A program made the position numbers and the translations under genes. From Paraburkholderia sp. DHOC27 (GTDB lineage: Bacteria; Pseudomonadota; Gammaproteobacteria; Burkholderiales; Burkholderiaceae), in the NCBI RefSeq assembly GCF_003429005.1, contig NZ_QVQV01000009.1, positions 277,193 through 341,192 on the forward strand: a stretch of 64,000 nt of DNA, given 5' to 3'. Within the stretch, counting starts at the first letter, position 1, and each line of letters starts with the position of its first letter. Below are positions 1-9,728 of this stretch, one piece after another. The notes below the pieces were generated by a model. It was not told the DNA's origin, made no database searches, and saw nothing but the letters and a program-made list of their open reading frames with translations.

Positions 1-3000
1 AGCGCCGCCAATTTCGCCACCAAAAACGTTGGCACGGCGATCAACATAACCGTGTCGGGCATCAGCCTGAGCGGCCCCGATGCAAACAACTACGTACTGC
101 AGAACACGTCCGCGACGACGAGCGCCGACATCACGCCGTTCGTCCTGAACCTGCAGGGCACACGGGTCTATGACTCGACGCCCAACGCCAACGCGGCGCT
201 GTTCGGCAACGGCGGCGTACTGACGGGCGCCGGTGGCGAAACGCTGACGCTGTCCGGCACCGGCACGCTCGCCAGCAAGAACGTGAACACCGCGCAGCCG
301 TTCGCTGCCAACGGACTCGCGGGCTTCACACTGGCGGGCAACAACGGCGCCTCGACCGGCAACTACACCTTCGCGGGCGGCACCGACTGGGTCGCCATTA
401 CGCCCGCCACGCTGAGCGTAACCGGCACCACCGTCAACCCGAAGGTCTACGACAGCACGACAGCGGCAACCCTCAGCGGCGCGACCCTCTCGGGCGTCTT
501 CGCGGGCGACGACGTGCTGCTTGGCAACGACACCACCGGCACCTTCGCCGACAAGAACGTCGGCACCGGCAAGGCCGTCACGCCGGCGACGATGGGCATC
601 AGCGGCACCGACGCCAGCAATTACGTGCTGACGCAGCCCACCGGCCTCACGGGCACCATCACGCCGCTCGGCATCACGGTGAACGCCACCGCGCAGAACA
701 AGACTTACGACGGCACCACGGCCGCCACGGCGAGCGTCGCCACCACCGGCGTGCTGCCCGGCGACGCGGTCAGCTTCAGCTTCACGCCGGGCGACGCGAA
801 CTTCGCCACGCCGAACGCGGGCAACGGCATCCGGGTGACGGTCGGCAACATTGCCGTCAGCGGCGCCGACGCGGGCAACTACACCTATAACGCCACGGCG
901 ACGACCACGGCGAACATCCTGCCCTTCGTGCTCGATCTCACCGCGACGCGCACCTACGACGGCACCGCAGGCGCCAATGCGAGCCTGTTCGGTACGAATG
1001 GCGTCCTGACCGGCACGCATGGCGAAACGCTCACGCTCTCCGGCACCGGCACGCTGGCCTCGAAAAATGCGGGCACGCAGGTGCCGTTCGCGGCCAACGG
1101 ACTCAGCGGCTTCACGCTCGCAGGCAACAACGGCGCCTTGCCCGGCAATTACACGTTCGCGGGCGGCACCGACTGGGTGACCATCAACCCGCTCGCGATC
1201 ACCGTCACGGCAACCGCTGCGAGCCGGTACTACAACGGCACGAGCATCGCCACGGCGGCGATCGGCACCACGGGCGTGCTGCCCGGCGACAGCGTGAGCT
1301 TCAGCTTCGCGCCAGGCGACGCGACATTCGCCACGCCGAACGCGGGCAACGCCATCCCCGTGACGGTGAGCGGCATCACGGCGAGCGGCGCAGACGCCAC
1401 GAACTACCGCTTCAACACGACCGCGACCACCGCCGCCAACATCCTGCAATACGTGCTGAGCCTGCAAGGCACGCGCGTGTACGACGGCACCACCAACGCC
1501 AACGCGGCCCTGTTCGGCAACGACGGCGTGCTGAGCGGCGTGAACGGCGAAACGCTGACCCTCTCCGGCAGCGGCACGCTGGCGGGCAAGAACGTGAACA
1601 GCCAGCAGCCGTTCGCCGCGAACGGGATTGCGGGCTTTACGCTCTCCGGCAACAATGGCGCGCTCTCCAGCAACTACACGCTCGGCAACGGCGTGGGCGA
1701 CTCGGTCAACATCACCCCCAGGCCGGTGACGATCACGGCCGTGGGCGACAACAAGGTCTACGACAGCACCACCGCCGCGCAACTCGCCAGCTTTACCGTG
1801 AGCGGACTCGTGGCGGGCGATAACGCCTCGGTCGGCTACACGTCCGCGAATTTCGTCACGCCCAATGTGGGAACGGCCATCCCCATCATGGTCGGTCTGT
1901 ACGGCAACGGGACCGACATCAGCAATTACACGTTTGGCAGTTCGGTGGTGGTGACGAGCGCGAACATCACGCCGCGTGCCTTGACGATCTCGGTCAGCGC
2001 GCAGAACAAGACCTACGACGCCACCACCACCGCGCTGCTCAGCGGCTACACCGTGAACGGCCTGTTGGGGGGCGACGCCGTGAGCTTCACCGCCAGCGGC
2101 GCGAACTTCGTCACCGCCAACGCGGGCAACGGCATCGAGGTGGACGTGACGGGTATCACGGGCCTCGGCAGCGGCCTCGGCAACTACACCTACAACCGCA
2201 CGGCGGTCACCTCCGCGGATATCCTGCCGGCCGTGCTGAACCTGACCGGCAGCCGCGTCTACGACGGCACCAGTCAGGCGGGCGCGAGCCTGTTCGGCAA
2301 TGGCGGACAACTCGCGGGGGTCGCGGGCCAGACGCTCACGCTGTCCGGCACGGGCACACTGGCGAGCCGCAACGCCGGCACGCAGCAGCCGTTCGCGGCG
2401 GGCGGTCTCGCGGGCTATACGCTGAGCGGCAACGGCGCGGCGCTGGCGAGCAATTACACGCTGGCGGGTGGCGTCGACTGGGTCACCATCACGCCGCTCG
2501 CCGTCACCGTGACCGCGAGCGGCGCCAACAAGGTCTATGACGGCACGCGCACGGCTGCGGTCGCGCTGGGCAGCAATGGTGTGCTCAGCGGTGACAGCGT
2601 CAGCTTTAGCGCGCAGTCGGCCAATTTCCTTTCGCCGAATGCCGGCAGTGGCATCCCGATTCTGGTGACGGGTATTACGGGCAGCGGCGCGGACGCGGGC
2701 AACTACACGTTCAACAGCGTGGCGACCACGTCCGCTGCCATCACGCCGTTCGCGCTGAACCTGACGGGCAACCGCACGTATGACGCGCAACCCGACGCGG
2801 CGGCCAACCTGTTCGGCGCGCATGGCGTGTTGCAGGGCGTGAACGGCGAGACCCTGACGCTGTCCGGCAGCGGCACGTTAGCCACGAAGAACGTGGGCAG
2901 CGAGGTGGGCTTCGCGCCCGGCGGTCTTGGCGGCTATACGCTCACGGGCAACGGCGCGGCGCTGGCGGGCAATTACACGCTGGCGGGCGGCGTGGACTGG

Positions 3001-3501
3001 GTCACCCTCACCCCCGCGACGCTCACGGTGCAGGGCACCCACACCACCAACCGGACCTACAACGGCACCGTCGACGACACCCTCTACGGCGACCGGCTCG
3101 CCGGCGTGCTGGGCAGCGACAGCGTGGCGCTCGGCGACGGCAGCGTGGGCTATTTCAAGGATCCGAACGTCGGCCTCAACAAGCCCGTGAGCACGGCGAT
3201 GCTGGCCGAAGGTCCCGACGCGGGCAATTACGTGCTGGTCCAGCCATCCGGCCTGACCGCCGATATCGTCGCGCCGGTCGCGCCAGTGCCGCCGGGCACG
3301 CTCGCCAACGTGCAGGCGCCGCTTGCGCCGAACGGCGTGGAGACTCCGTACGGCACCGCGCCGGACTCCGCGCAAGGTCACTACCTCGGCAACCAGATGC
3401 AGGAGGACGTGCCCGACCAACGCAACGTCTCCCGCTCCGACTTCCGTCCGGGCCTTGCGTTGACCGTATTCAACGGCGGGGTTCACCTGCCCGACCACTG
3501 A
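1..3501 (+). CDS. YDG-repeat two-partner secretion exoprotein (TpsA), C-terminal part
   Basis: The frame is open from base 1, so the gene begins upstream of the window; about 1166 C-terminal residues are visible. They consist of about twelve YDG/MBG-type repeats, each marked by a motif such as VYDGT, TYDGT or YYNGT and ending in a GxxNYT or GxxNYV turn. Two main classes alternate: a long one with ANAALFG, ETLTLSGTGTLASKN and PFAANGLAGF, and a shorter one with GVLPGDAVSFS and ANFATPNAGNGI. The tail is Pro-rich and ends in LALTVFNGGVHLPDH. YDG repeats are known from large filamentous-haemagglutinin-like adhesins secreted through TpsB pores, and a TpsB gene follows 80 bp downstream. The N-terminal TPS secretion domain is not in view. 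Role as an adhesin or biofilm factor is inferred. The repeats are Gly/Thr/Asn-rich, which creates long antisense shadow frames. Confidence 0.9.
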   Translation, partial: SAANFATKNVGTAINITVSGISLSGPDANNYVLQNTSATTSADITPFVLNLQGTRVYDSTPNANAALFGNGGVLTGAGGETLTLSGTGTLASKNVNTAQPFAANGLAGFTLAGNNGASTGNYTFAGGTDWVAITPATLSVTGTTVNPKVYDSTTAATLSGATLSGVFAGDDVLLGNDTTGTFADKNVGTGKAVTPATMGISGTDASNYVLTQPTGLTGTITPLGITVNATAQNKTYDGTTAATASVATTGVLPGDAVSFSFTPGDANFATPNAGNGIRVTVGNIAVSGADAGNYTYNATATTTANILPFVLDLTATRTYDGTAGANASLFGTNGVLTGTHGETLTLSGTGTLASKNAGTQVPFAANGLSGFTLAGNNGALPGNYTFAGGTDWVTINPLAITVTATAASRYYNGTSIATAAIGTTGVLPGDSVSFSFAPGDATFATPNAGNAIPVTVSGITASGADATNYRFNTTATTAANILQYVLSLQGTRVYDGTTNANAALFGNDGVLSGVNGETLTLSGSGTLAGKNVNSQQPFAANGIAGFTLSGNNGALSSNYTLGNGVGDSVNITPRPVTITAVGDNKVYDSTTAAQLASFTVSGLVAGDNASVGYTSANFVTPNVGTAIPIMVGLYGNGTDISNYTFGSSVVVTSANITPRALTISVSAQNKTYDATTTALLSGYTVNGLLGGDAVSFTASGANFVTANAGNGIEVDVTGITGLGSGLGNYTYNRTAVTSADILPAVLNLTGSRVYDGTSQAGASLFGNGGQLAGVAGQTLTLSGTGTLASRNAGTQQPFAAGGLAGYTLSGNGAALASNYTLAGGVDWVTITPLAVTVTASGANKVYDGTRTAAVALGSNGVLSGDSVSFSAQSANFLSPNAGSGIPILVTGITGSGADAGNYTFNSVATTSAAITPFALNLTGNRTYDAQPDAAANLFGAHGVLQGVNGETLTLSGSGTLATKNVGSEVGFAPGGLGGYTLTGNGAALAGNYTLAGGVDWVTLTPATLTVQGTHTTNRTYNGTVDDTLYGDRLAGVLGSDSVALGDGSVGYFKDPNVGLNKPVSTAMLAEGPDAGNYVLVQPSGLTADIVAPVAPVPPGTLANVQAPLAPNGVETPYGTAPDSAQGHYLGNQMQEDVPDQRNVSRSDFRPGLALTVFNGGVHLPDH

Positions 3502-3581
3502 CCTTCGAACGGATGGAACCACGCGAAACCACTGCCTCGCGCGCACGCCCGCGCGCCCCACGATATCTTCGGACCGAAGCC

Positions 3582-5288
3582 ATGACCGAGACTCGCTCGC
3601 ACTGCCTGCGCCGAACCCGAAGCTGTCTCGCCGTCGCGTTGGCCGTGGCGACGCTTGCCGCGCACGCCCAGGTGCGCGCGACGGCACCGCCCAACAGCGG
3701 CGGCGGGCAACTGCTCCAGCAGGTGCCGCAGCGGCCGCTGCAGCCGCCGCCCTCCAACCTCGATCTCACGATCCAGCCGCAGAATGCGGCGCCAACCGAC
3801 AGCACGAAGACCTTCCCCGTGCGCCAGATCGAGATCACGGGCAACACGGAACTGCCCGCCGAACTGCTGCATCAGGTGGTGGCCGCGAGCGAGGGCAAGG
3901 ACCTCACGCTCAGCGATCTGAATACGCTCGCCGACCGCATCAGCGACGTGTATCACGAGCACGGTTTTCCGCTCGCCACTGCCTATGTGCCCGCGCAGAC
4001 CATCGACAACGGCGTGGTGCGCATCGACGTGGCCGAGGCGCGTTATGGCGGCGTTTCGCTGGACAATCAGAGCCAGGTATCGAGCCGCGTGTTGAACAAC
4101 ACGCTCGCGGCGCTGCAACCCGGACAGCCTGTGAGCGAAGTCACGCTCGAACGGACCTTGCTGTTGATGCAGGACATTCCGGGGGCGGTGGTGAACTCGA
4201 CGCTGCGGCCCGGCGCGGCTGTGGGCACCTCCGATCTGCTCGTCGACGTCACGCCGCAGCAGCGCGTGACGGGCGACGCGGGGATCGACAACTTCGGCGA
4301 CCCGTATAGCGGCCGCGTGCGCGGCAGCGCGAATCTGAATATCAACGGACCGTTCAATCAGGGCGACCTGCTCGACTTCAGCGCGCTGACCTCGGGGCCC
4401 GGCATGACCTACGGGCGCATGGATTATCGTTACCTGCTCAACGGTCAGGGCACGACGCTCGGCGCCACGGTGTCGGGGCTCAACTACCATCTGCGCAATG
4501 ACCTGTCCGATCTGGATGCGCATGGCTCGGCATTCGTGGGCGGCGTGGTGCTCGCGCAGCCGCTGATCCGCAACACGCACGGCAATCTCTACGGCCAGGT
4601 GGAGTACGACTTCAGGCGTCTGAACGACAACATCGACGTGATCGGTCTGCAGAACGACCGCCACACGAATAGCGTGACCACCACGCTGGCCGGCGACGAA
4701 CTCGATGCGAACGGCGTCTTCAACGGCAACATGGCGGTGACCTATGGCGTGCTGGCCGCGAACAATCTTCAGACCGACATCGTCGACCAGCTCGGCGCGA
4801 ATACCGCCGGCCACTACATGAAGCTCGCGCTGTCATTGTCGCGACTCCAGCAACTCACGCGCAGCGACGCCCTTTACCTCGGTCTCTCGGGACAACTCTT
4901 GAGCACGAACCTCGATACCTCGGAGCAGTTCTACCTGGGCGGCCCCGATAGCGTGCGCGGCTACGACGTTGGCGTGCTGTCGGGGTCACGCGGTTATCTG
5001 GCGACCTTCGAATACCGCCACGACATGACGTTCCAGCAGATACCCGGCGCCTGGCAGTTTTCCGCCTTCGTCGATACGGGCTGGGTGGAGGAGTACAAGA
5101 ACACCTTCGTGCCCGGACCCAACAGCGGTCAGTTGAGCAGCGCGGGTTTCGGTGTGCAGTGGAACGGACCGTACAAGCTGCTGGTGACGGCGAGCGTCGC
5201 GTTCCCGTTCGGGCGCACGCCGGATATTCTCAGCGCGAGCGCCAACACATCCGTGCATTGCTGGTTGCAGGCGCGCAAGTCGTTTTAG
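3582..5288 (+). CDS. ShlB/FhaC/HecB-family TpsB outer-membrane transporter
   Basis: This 568-residue protein should translocate the preceding exoprotein across the outer membrane. The chosen ATG gives a signal peptide (MTETRSHCLRR, then a hydrophobic stretch ending AAHA); a start 23 codons upstream would bury it. A Pro-rich linker is followed by a POTRA_2-like domain at about residues 80-155 (VRQIEITGNTELP...GFPLATAYVPAQ). The rest is a ShlB-type beta-barrel with the conserved L6-loop element YLGGPDSVRGYD near residue 450. The chain ends in Phe, as is usual for outer-membrane barrels. Order tpsA then tpsB on the same strand with an 80 bp gap suggests one operon. Family assignment is firm; the substrate pairing is inferred from adjacency. 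Confidence 0.93.
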   Translation: MTETRSHCLRRTRSCLAVALAVATLAAHAQVRATAPPNSGGGQLLQQVPQRPLQPPPSNLDLTIQPQNAAPTDSTKTFPVRQIEITGNTELPAELLHQVVAASEGKDLTLSDLNTLADRISDVYHEHGFPLATAYVPAQTIDNGVVRIDVAEARYGGVSLDNQSQVSSRVLNNTLAALQPGQPVSEVTLERTLLLMQDIPGAVVNSTLRPGAAVGTSDLLVDVTPQQRVTGDAGIDNFGDPYSGRVRGSANLNINGPFNQGDLLDFSALTSGPGMTYGRMDYRYLLNGQGTTLGATVSGLNYHLRNDLSDLDAHGSAFVGGVVLAQPLIRNTHGNLYGQVEYDFRRLNDNIDVIGLQNDRHTNSVTTTLAGDELDANGVFNGNMAVTYGVLAANNLQTDIVDQLGANTAGHYMKLALSLSRLQQLTRSDALYLGLSGQLLSTNLDTSEQFYLGGPDSVRGYDVGVLSGSRGYLATFEYRHDMTFQQIPGAWQFSAFVDTGWVEEYKNTFVPGPNSGQLSSAGFGVQWNGPYKLLVTASVAFPFGRTPDILSASANTSVHCWLQARKSF

Positions 5289-5340
5289 GTGGCACTCCAT
5301 CGTGACTGCGCGTGCTTGGGCGTAGCTGCGCATGTCTTTG

Positions 5341-5362
5341 AAAAAATTCGGCGCGCAAGCCG
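5341..5362 (-). terminator. Putative rho-independent terminator after the MipA gene
   Basis: On the minus strand a short hairpin with arms CGGC/GCCG and a 6-nt loop is followed by two A and a run of six T, just beyond the MipA stop codon. The stem is short, so strength is uncertain. It lies between two convergent genes. Confidence 0.45.
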
Positions 5363-5368
5363 CACGGC

Positions 5369-6199
5369 CTAGCGAAACGCGTACGCTACCCCTGCACCAA
5401 ACGTGAGCTGGTTTCTCGTGCCGCGCTGAACCACGATCGGGCTGTCGCCCGCCGGACCCGTCAACCGTTGATAGAAAACCATCGCACCCGCATACCAGCT
5501 CGGGTTGATCTGGTAGATACAGGCGAGCCAGCTGGTGATCTGTTCGATTCCCGGTGACGCGCTGTAGACAGGCAGACCGCTGCGCGCGGAGTCTTCTCCG
5601 GTGACGCCGAAGTAAGTGTCGTTAAAGCCACCGCTTGCCCAGCTCGCGCCCAGTCCGGCACCCGTAAACACGCGGGTGGACAAGGGCACCCAAGCGCTGC
5701 CGTTCAGCGACACGCGCGAGCCCGTATAAACGTAGCCGGCATTGGTCGTCACCGTCAGCTCGCCGCGCAGACGGTAAGGGATCGTGCCGCCGTGCAGATA
5801 TTCGTAGCCGACGAAGCCGCCGCCTTCGACGGTGGTGGGAATGGTGTGGATCTGCGCAACCACTGGATCGTCGACGTCATGCCGGCCGAGCCGCAAGGAG
5901 ATGGCCGGCCCCCACTCGAAGCCGCTGCTGCCGCCGAAATCGAATTGCGCATACGGGCCGTACCATTCGAACAGTTGACCGGACGCGGTCGTATAGCGCA
6001 GCCCGGGGATGGCGCCAACCATGCGCTCGTTGCCGCCCGCATACTCGGTGGTGGTGCCGAGGCCGCCGCCGATCATGTTCGGCAGCACGCTGGGCAAGTC
6101 GACCGGGCCGGCCAGCGCGCGCGGCGCCACGCAGATGCTCAGCATGATCGACGCGAGGCACGACCCGCGACATGCAAAAACGCGTCCCCTATGCTTCAT
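5369..6199 (-). CDS. MipA/OmpV family outer-membrane protein
   Basis: The product is 276 residues from the chosen ATG, which is preceded by GAGGATCT and gives a signal peptide (MKHRGRVFACRGSC, hydrophobic, ending RALA). The mature part is rich in alternating aromatic/Gly beta-strand sequence (LFEWYGPYAQFDF, FEWGPAISLRLG, AWVPLSTRVFTGAGL, FGAGVAYAFR) and ends in Phe-Arg, as expected of the MipA/OmpV barrel family. MipA was named as a scaffold linking MltA and PBP1B; OmpV members are osmo- or compound-responsive porin-like proteins, so the exact role is open. It stands alone, convergent with the TpsB gene and divergent from the VIT-like gene. Confidence 0.82.
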   Translation of the reverse strand: MKHRGRVFACRGSCLASIMLSICVAPRALAGPVDLPSVLPNMIGGGLGTTTEYAGGNERMVGAIPGLRYTTASGQLFEWYGPYAQFDFGGSSGFEWGPAISLRLGRHDVDDPVVAQIHTIPTTVEGGGFVGYEYLHGGTIPYRLRGELTVTTNAGYVYTGSRVSLNGSAWVPLSTRVFTGAGLGASWASGGFNDTYFGVTGEDSARSGLPVYSASPGIEQITSWLACIYQINPSWYAGAMVFYQRLTGPAGDSPIVVQRGTRNQLTFGAGVAYAFR

Positions 6200-6393
6200 A
6201 GATCCTCGCACAACGATGGCAGCTCGCCGTAAAGTCCCATGAATACAGGCTTTTTTGTCACTGCGATACTGCGCAGAACGAATCAAGGCGCCAATGCGAC
6301 ATTGCCCCAAATACCTATGGTCCTGCGAATCCTGGATGCCTCACAATGCCCGACGGGTTACCGCGCGCTCCGGCTCGGCGCGCTATCACGGCC

Positions 6394-7047
6394 ATGAAAG
6401 ATGAATCACCCCGCCGCGTTGCCGTTCTCGATCCGGTGGACCGGGTCTCGGAGATCATTTTCGGCGTGCTCATGGCGCTCACGTTCAGCGGCACCTTGAG
6501 CGTCGCGACCGCCGGCCGTCACGAGGTCCGCACGATGATGCTGACCGCGCTCGGCTGCAACATTGCATGGGGGCTCACCGACGCGGTGATGTACCTGGTG
6601 CGTACCTTCAGCGAACGGCACCGCAAGGTCCGCTTGCTGCGACGCCTGCACGCCACGCAGGACCGCGCCAAAGTGCACGCGCTGCTGACGGATGCTCTCC
6701 CGCCGCTGTTTGCGGCCGACCCGCCGGCGGATCTGCTCGACGGATTGCATCGCAGGCTGCTCACTTATCCGATCCCGGGCGATCGTCTCGTCGCGAGCGA
6801 CTACTACGCTGCGCTCGGCGTTTTCGTGCTCGTAGTGCTCGCGACTTTTCCGGTGGTGCTGCCGTTCATCTTCATCTCGAAGACAGCGCTCGCGCTGCGC
6901 GTCTCGAACCTGCTCGCGCTCGCCACGCTGTTCGTCTGCGGCTGCGCGCTTGGCCGGTACACCACCGAAAAAGCGTGGCCTTATGGACTGGCCATGACCG
7001 CCATTGGCGCGATTCTGGTCGTCATCATCATTGCGCTGGGCGGTTGA
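6394..7047 (+). CDS. VIT/CCC1-like integral membrane protein
   Basis: A 217-residue protein with about five membrane segments: one near residues 17-34 (IIFGVLMALTFSGTLSVA), one near 50-67, then a soluble loop with basic and acidic residues, and three C-terminal segments (YYAALGVFVLVVLATFPVV, LLALATLFVCGCALG, GLAMTAIGAILVVIII). The arrangement, two helices then a cytosolic insert then three helices, matches vacuolar-iron-transporter-like proteins, and the SEIIFGVLMALTFSGTLS stretch fits the first VIT helix. Metal transport is therefore a family-level suggestion, not shown. The start is uncertain; an in-frame ATG at 6346 would add 16 residues and neither has a clear ribosome binding site. It is convergent with the exporter operon. 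Confidence 0.6.
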   Translation: MKDESPRRVAVLDPVDRVSEIIFGVLMALTFSGTLSVATAGRHEVRTMMLTALGCNIAWGLTDAVMYLVRTFSERHRKVRLLRRLHATQDRAKVHALLTDALPPLFAADPPADLLDGLHRRLLTYPIPGDRLVASDYYAALGVFVLVVLATFPVVLPFIFISKTALALRVSNLLALATLFVCGCALGRYTTEKAWPYGLAMTAIGAILVVIIIALGG

Positions 7048-7149
7048 TGTGTCGCTGCACGCGTTTCAGCCCGCGCCGTGCTCACGCATGATCCGCGCGG
7101 TGATGGTGCGGCCCTTCCACATGATGTTCCCGGAACAATGGGCCGCGCG

Positions 7150-8598
7150 TCACTGCGCGGATTTCACGGACGAGGCGGGCATATCGGGAGTTGGCTGGGC
7201 GGTATCGGGCCCGGCGTCGAAACTGCCGCCCGCCGCGAGATAGAGGTTGGCAAGCTGCATGCGTTGCTCGCTTTGCACGCGCAGCAGCGTCGAGCGTGAC
7301 GACGCATACACGAGTTCCTGCTGCGCGACCGCCCGCAGATCACCTGAGCCGACCCGATAGCGGACCTTTTGCAGCGCGAACAGGTTTTGATTCTCGGCGA
7401 CTGCATTCGAGATCAACGTCTCGCGCTCCCGCAACGCCGCTTCCGCCGACAGCGCGTTTTCCACTTCGCCGAACGCCTGCAACGCGACCTGCCCGTAACT
7501 AGCCAGGGCCTGGTTCTGTTCGGCAGACCGCAGGTCCGCCTGCGCCTTCAGCGCGCCGCCCTGAAACAGCGGCAGCATGATGCCGGCGCCCGCGCTCCAC
7601 GTCGGATTGTCGCGATCAGCCAGCAGGAACAATTCGCTCGATACGCTCAGCAAACCCGCGGTCAACGTCACGCGCGGCAGCCGCGCGGCGTTGGCCTGTT
7701 GCTGCAGATCGAAGGCTGCCGAGATGCGGCGTTGCGCGGCGATTACATCCGGGCGCCGCTCCAGCAGTTGCGCCGGCACACCCACCGAGAGCGTGTCCGG
7801 CAGCGCGCCGAACTGCGAGGGCACGGCGAGTTCCGCTGCGGGATAGCGTCCCAGCAGCAATTCGAGCGCCCGCACCGACTGGTCTCTGGCCTGGCGAAGC
7901 TGCCGCGCGCTGTCCCGGTAGGTTTGCGTCGCCACCTCGGCGCTGCCGACATCGATCTCGGTGCCGCGGCCAATCCGCAAGCGCTGTTGCGCCAGTTCGT
8001 GAAGCTCATCGGCGTAGCGAATCATCTCGAGCGCGAGGTCGTACTGCATCTGCGCTTCGATCGCGCCAAACCACGCTTTCACCACCAGCGCCGCAATGGA
8101 TTGCCGCGCGTATTCGGCGTCCGCCAGTGCCGACGCATACTGGTCCTGCGCAGCCCGTGCGCCATAGCGCACGCGTCCCCACAGATCGACTTCCCATGAC
8201 GCGGTGACGAGCCATCCCCTGAGACCGGACCCATCGCCGCCGAGCTTGCCGCCGGGCCGGGCGAGAAAACTGGCCGCGGGATACAGCTCGCCGCCCGCCA
8301 CTCGCACGGAGGCTGTGGCCTCCTCGACCCGCGCCGCGGCGACGCGCAGATTCGCGTTATAGGTAATCGCTTCCGCAACCAGCGCGTTTAACTGCGGGTC
8401 GTTGAAGGAAGCCAGCCAGTTGGGTTGCAGCTCGCCAGCGGTCATGCCATCTGCGGTCCAGGCTGCCGGCACGCGCGCGTTGGCGAGGCTCGACTTCTGG
8501 ATATCCGCCGCTCCTGGCGGATCCTTGAGCGCGCACCCGTACACCGCAAGGAGCACCCATGCGATGAGAGCAGCGTGTTTGCGCGCGTGCAGAGTCAT
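7150..8598 (-). CDS. NodT-family outer-membrane efflux lipoprotein
   Basis: This 482-residue protein is the outer-membrane channel of a tripartite exporter. The start MTLHARKHAALIAW is set by a 4-nt ATGA overlap with the stop of the upstream HlyD gene. A lipoprotein signal ends at AVYGC (Cys22). Two outer-membrane efflux repeats follow (about residues 60-260 and 275-460), with typical long helices (RVAAARVEEATASVRVAG, RPDVIAAQRRISAAFDLQ, ALRERETLISNAVAENQN). The conserved LLERRPDV element between the repeats is clear. It is the last gene of a three-gene operon with DUF3302 and HlyD proteins. The frame stays open far upstream over the HlyD gene, but that part is a shadow. Confidence 0.93.
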   Translation of the reverse strand: MTLHARKHAALIAWVLLAVYGCALKDPPGAADIQKSSLANARVPAAWTADGMTAGELQPNWLASFNDPQLNALVAEAITYNANLRVAAARVEEATASVRVAGGELYPAASFLARPGGKLGGDGSGLRGWLVTASWEVDLWGRVRYGARAAQDQYASALADAEYARQSIAALVVKAWFGAIEAQMQYDLALEMIRYADELHELAQQRLRIGRGTEIDVGSAEVATQTYRDSARQLRQARDQSVRALELLLGRYPAAELAVPSQFGALPDTLSVGVPAQLLERRPDVIAAQRRISAAFDLQQQANAARLPRVTLTAGLLSVSSELFLLADRDNPTWSAGAGIMLPLFQGGALKAQADLRSAEQNQALASYGQVALQAFGEVENALSAEAALRERETLISNAVAENQNLFALQKVRYRVGSGDLRAVAQQELVYASSRSTLLRVQSEQRMQLANLYLAAGGSFDAGPDTAQPTPDMPASSVKSAQ

Positions 8599-9728
8599 AT
8601 CTTCAGCACGAGGTAGTTGATATACGAGCCCACCCGAATGATCACCTTGCGAAGAATCTGGATTTCCTCCAGATGATCGGTATAGATGGCCGCATGTCCG
8701 CGCGCGCCTGCCGCCAGAAACATGTCGCGATCTTCGGGCAGGATTTCCAGCCTCACGGCGAAACGCCCCGGCGGCGTGGGCTCGGTGCCGGTCAACGGCA
8801 ACAGGCCGCCAGGGGTGAGCTGGCCCTGCCCCTGGGCCCAGACAATCGACACCACCTGGGCCTTGAGGACCTTGCCGGGAATCGTCCTGAGCGCGATCTC
8901 CGCCTCGTCGCCGGGCGCCACCATGCGCAATTCGTTTTGATCGAACAGCGCCACCACCTGGTAGTCGTTCTCGACAAAACTCATGGCCGGATTCTGCAAC
9001 AGCGGCGTCACGATCGAGCCCGGACGCAGTTGCAGATTGATGACGGTGCCATCGGCGGGCGCGACCACCGTGGTTTGCGACAGGTCCCACTTCGCGGATT
9101 CGAGTTGCGCGCGAATCTGCGCGACTTCGGCCTGATCGTTGTCCACCGTGGCGCCTAACAGCGCGCGCACCTGCGCTTCCTGGGCCTTCGCGCCAGCCAG
9201 ATCGGCCTGCAGGGATTTGAGGTCGGTCTGCGCCTGCTCGAGTGCGAAGCGGTCACCGGCACCATGCGCGACCAGTTCCTTGTTTTCCTGCACGCGCCTC
9301 ATGGCCAGATCGATTTGCGAGCGCACGGCGGTGCTCTTCGCACTTGCCGCCGCCAGATCTTCCGTACGCTTGCGTGCCGAGCCCTGCGCGTTGACCAGTT
9401 GCGCTTCGAGCGCCTTCACCTGCAACTGGAACGGCGTCGGATCGATCCTGAAGAGGACGTCGCCTTTGTGGATGGCGGTATTGCCCGTAATCGGCACGTC
9501 GATCACACGGCCGCGCACCTGCGGCACCACCTGTACCACGTAGCGGATCACGCGCACGTCTTCGGAAGACGGCGCCACCACGTTGAGTGTCAGGACAAGC
9601 ACGGTCAGCGCGATGATGGGCAGAACGATCGTGATCGACCCGGTGACGATGTTCCACGGCAGCAGTTTGAACTTCGAAAAGATCAGCCACGCAATGGAGG
9701 CGTAGATGGCGAGCAGGAGTAGTTCCAT
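8595..9728 (-). CDS. HlyD-family membrane fusion protein (YiaV/YibH type)
   Basis: A 377-residue periplasmic adaptor. Two hydrophobic N-terminal segments (about residues 2-22 and 28-51) precede a biotin/lipoyl-like half (VVPQVRGRVIDVPITGNTAI), a long coiled-coil hairpin (about 95-200, many Ala/Gln/Glu) and the second half (TVVAPADGTVINLQLRPGS). Two N-terminal membrane segments and a DUF3302 partner immediately upstream resemble E. coli yiaVW and yibHI pairs. The start overlaps the DUF3302 stop by one base (TGATG) and its own stop overlaps the NodT start, so the three genes are probably translationally coupled. It should join an inner-membrane partner to the NodT channel; no MFS, RND or ABC pump gene is next to it. 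Confidence 0.92.
   Translation of the reverse strand: MELLLLAIYASIAWLIFSKFKLLPWNIVTGSITIVLPIIALTVLVLTLNVVAPSSEDVRVIRYVVQVVPQVRGRVIDVPITGNTAIHKGDVLFRIDPTPFQLQVKALEAQLVNAQGSARKRTEDLAAASAKSTAVRSQIDLAMRRVQENKELVAHGAGDRFALEQAQTDLKSLQADLAGAKAQEAQVRALLGATVDNDQAEVAQIRAQLESAKWDLSQTTVVAPADGTVINLQLRPGSIVTPLLQNPAMSFVENDYQVVALFDQNELRMVAPGDEAEIALRTIPGKVLKAQVVSIVWAQGQGQLTPGGLLPLTGTEPTPPGRFAVRLEILPEDRDMFLAAGARGHAAIYTDHLEEIQILRKVIIRVGSYINYLVLKI

Noticed and set aside
168..3687. Several minus-strand frames within the YDG repeats with similar repeated sequence.
   Set aside because: They repeat because the plus-strand repeats do; they are antisense shadows.
3483..4814. A 443-codon minus-strand frame opposite the TpsB gene.
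   Set aside because: Composition is shadow-like, and the TpsB protein on the plus strand has a signal peptide and POTRA domain.
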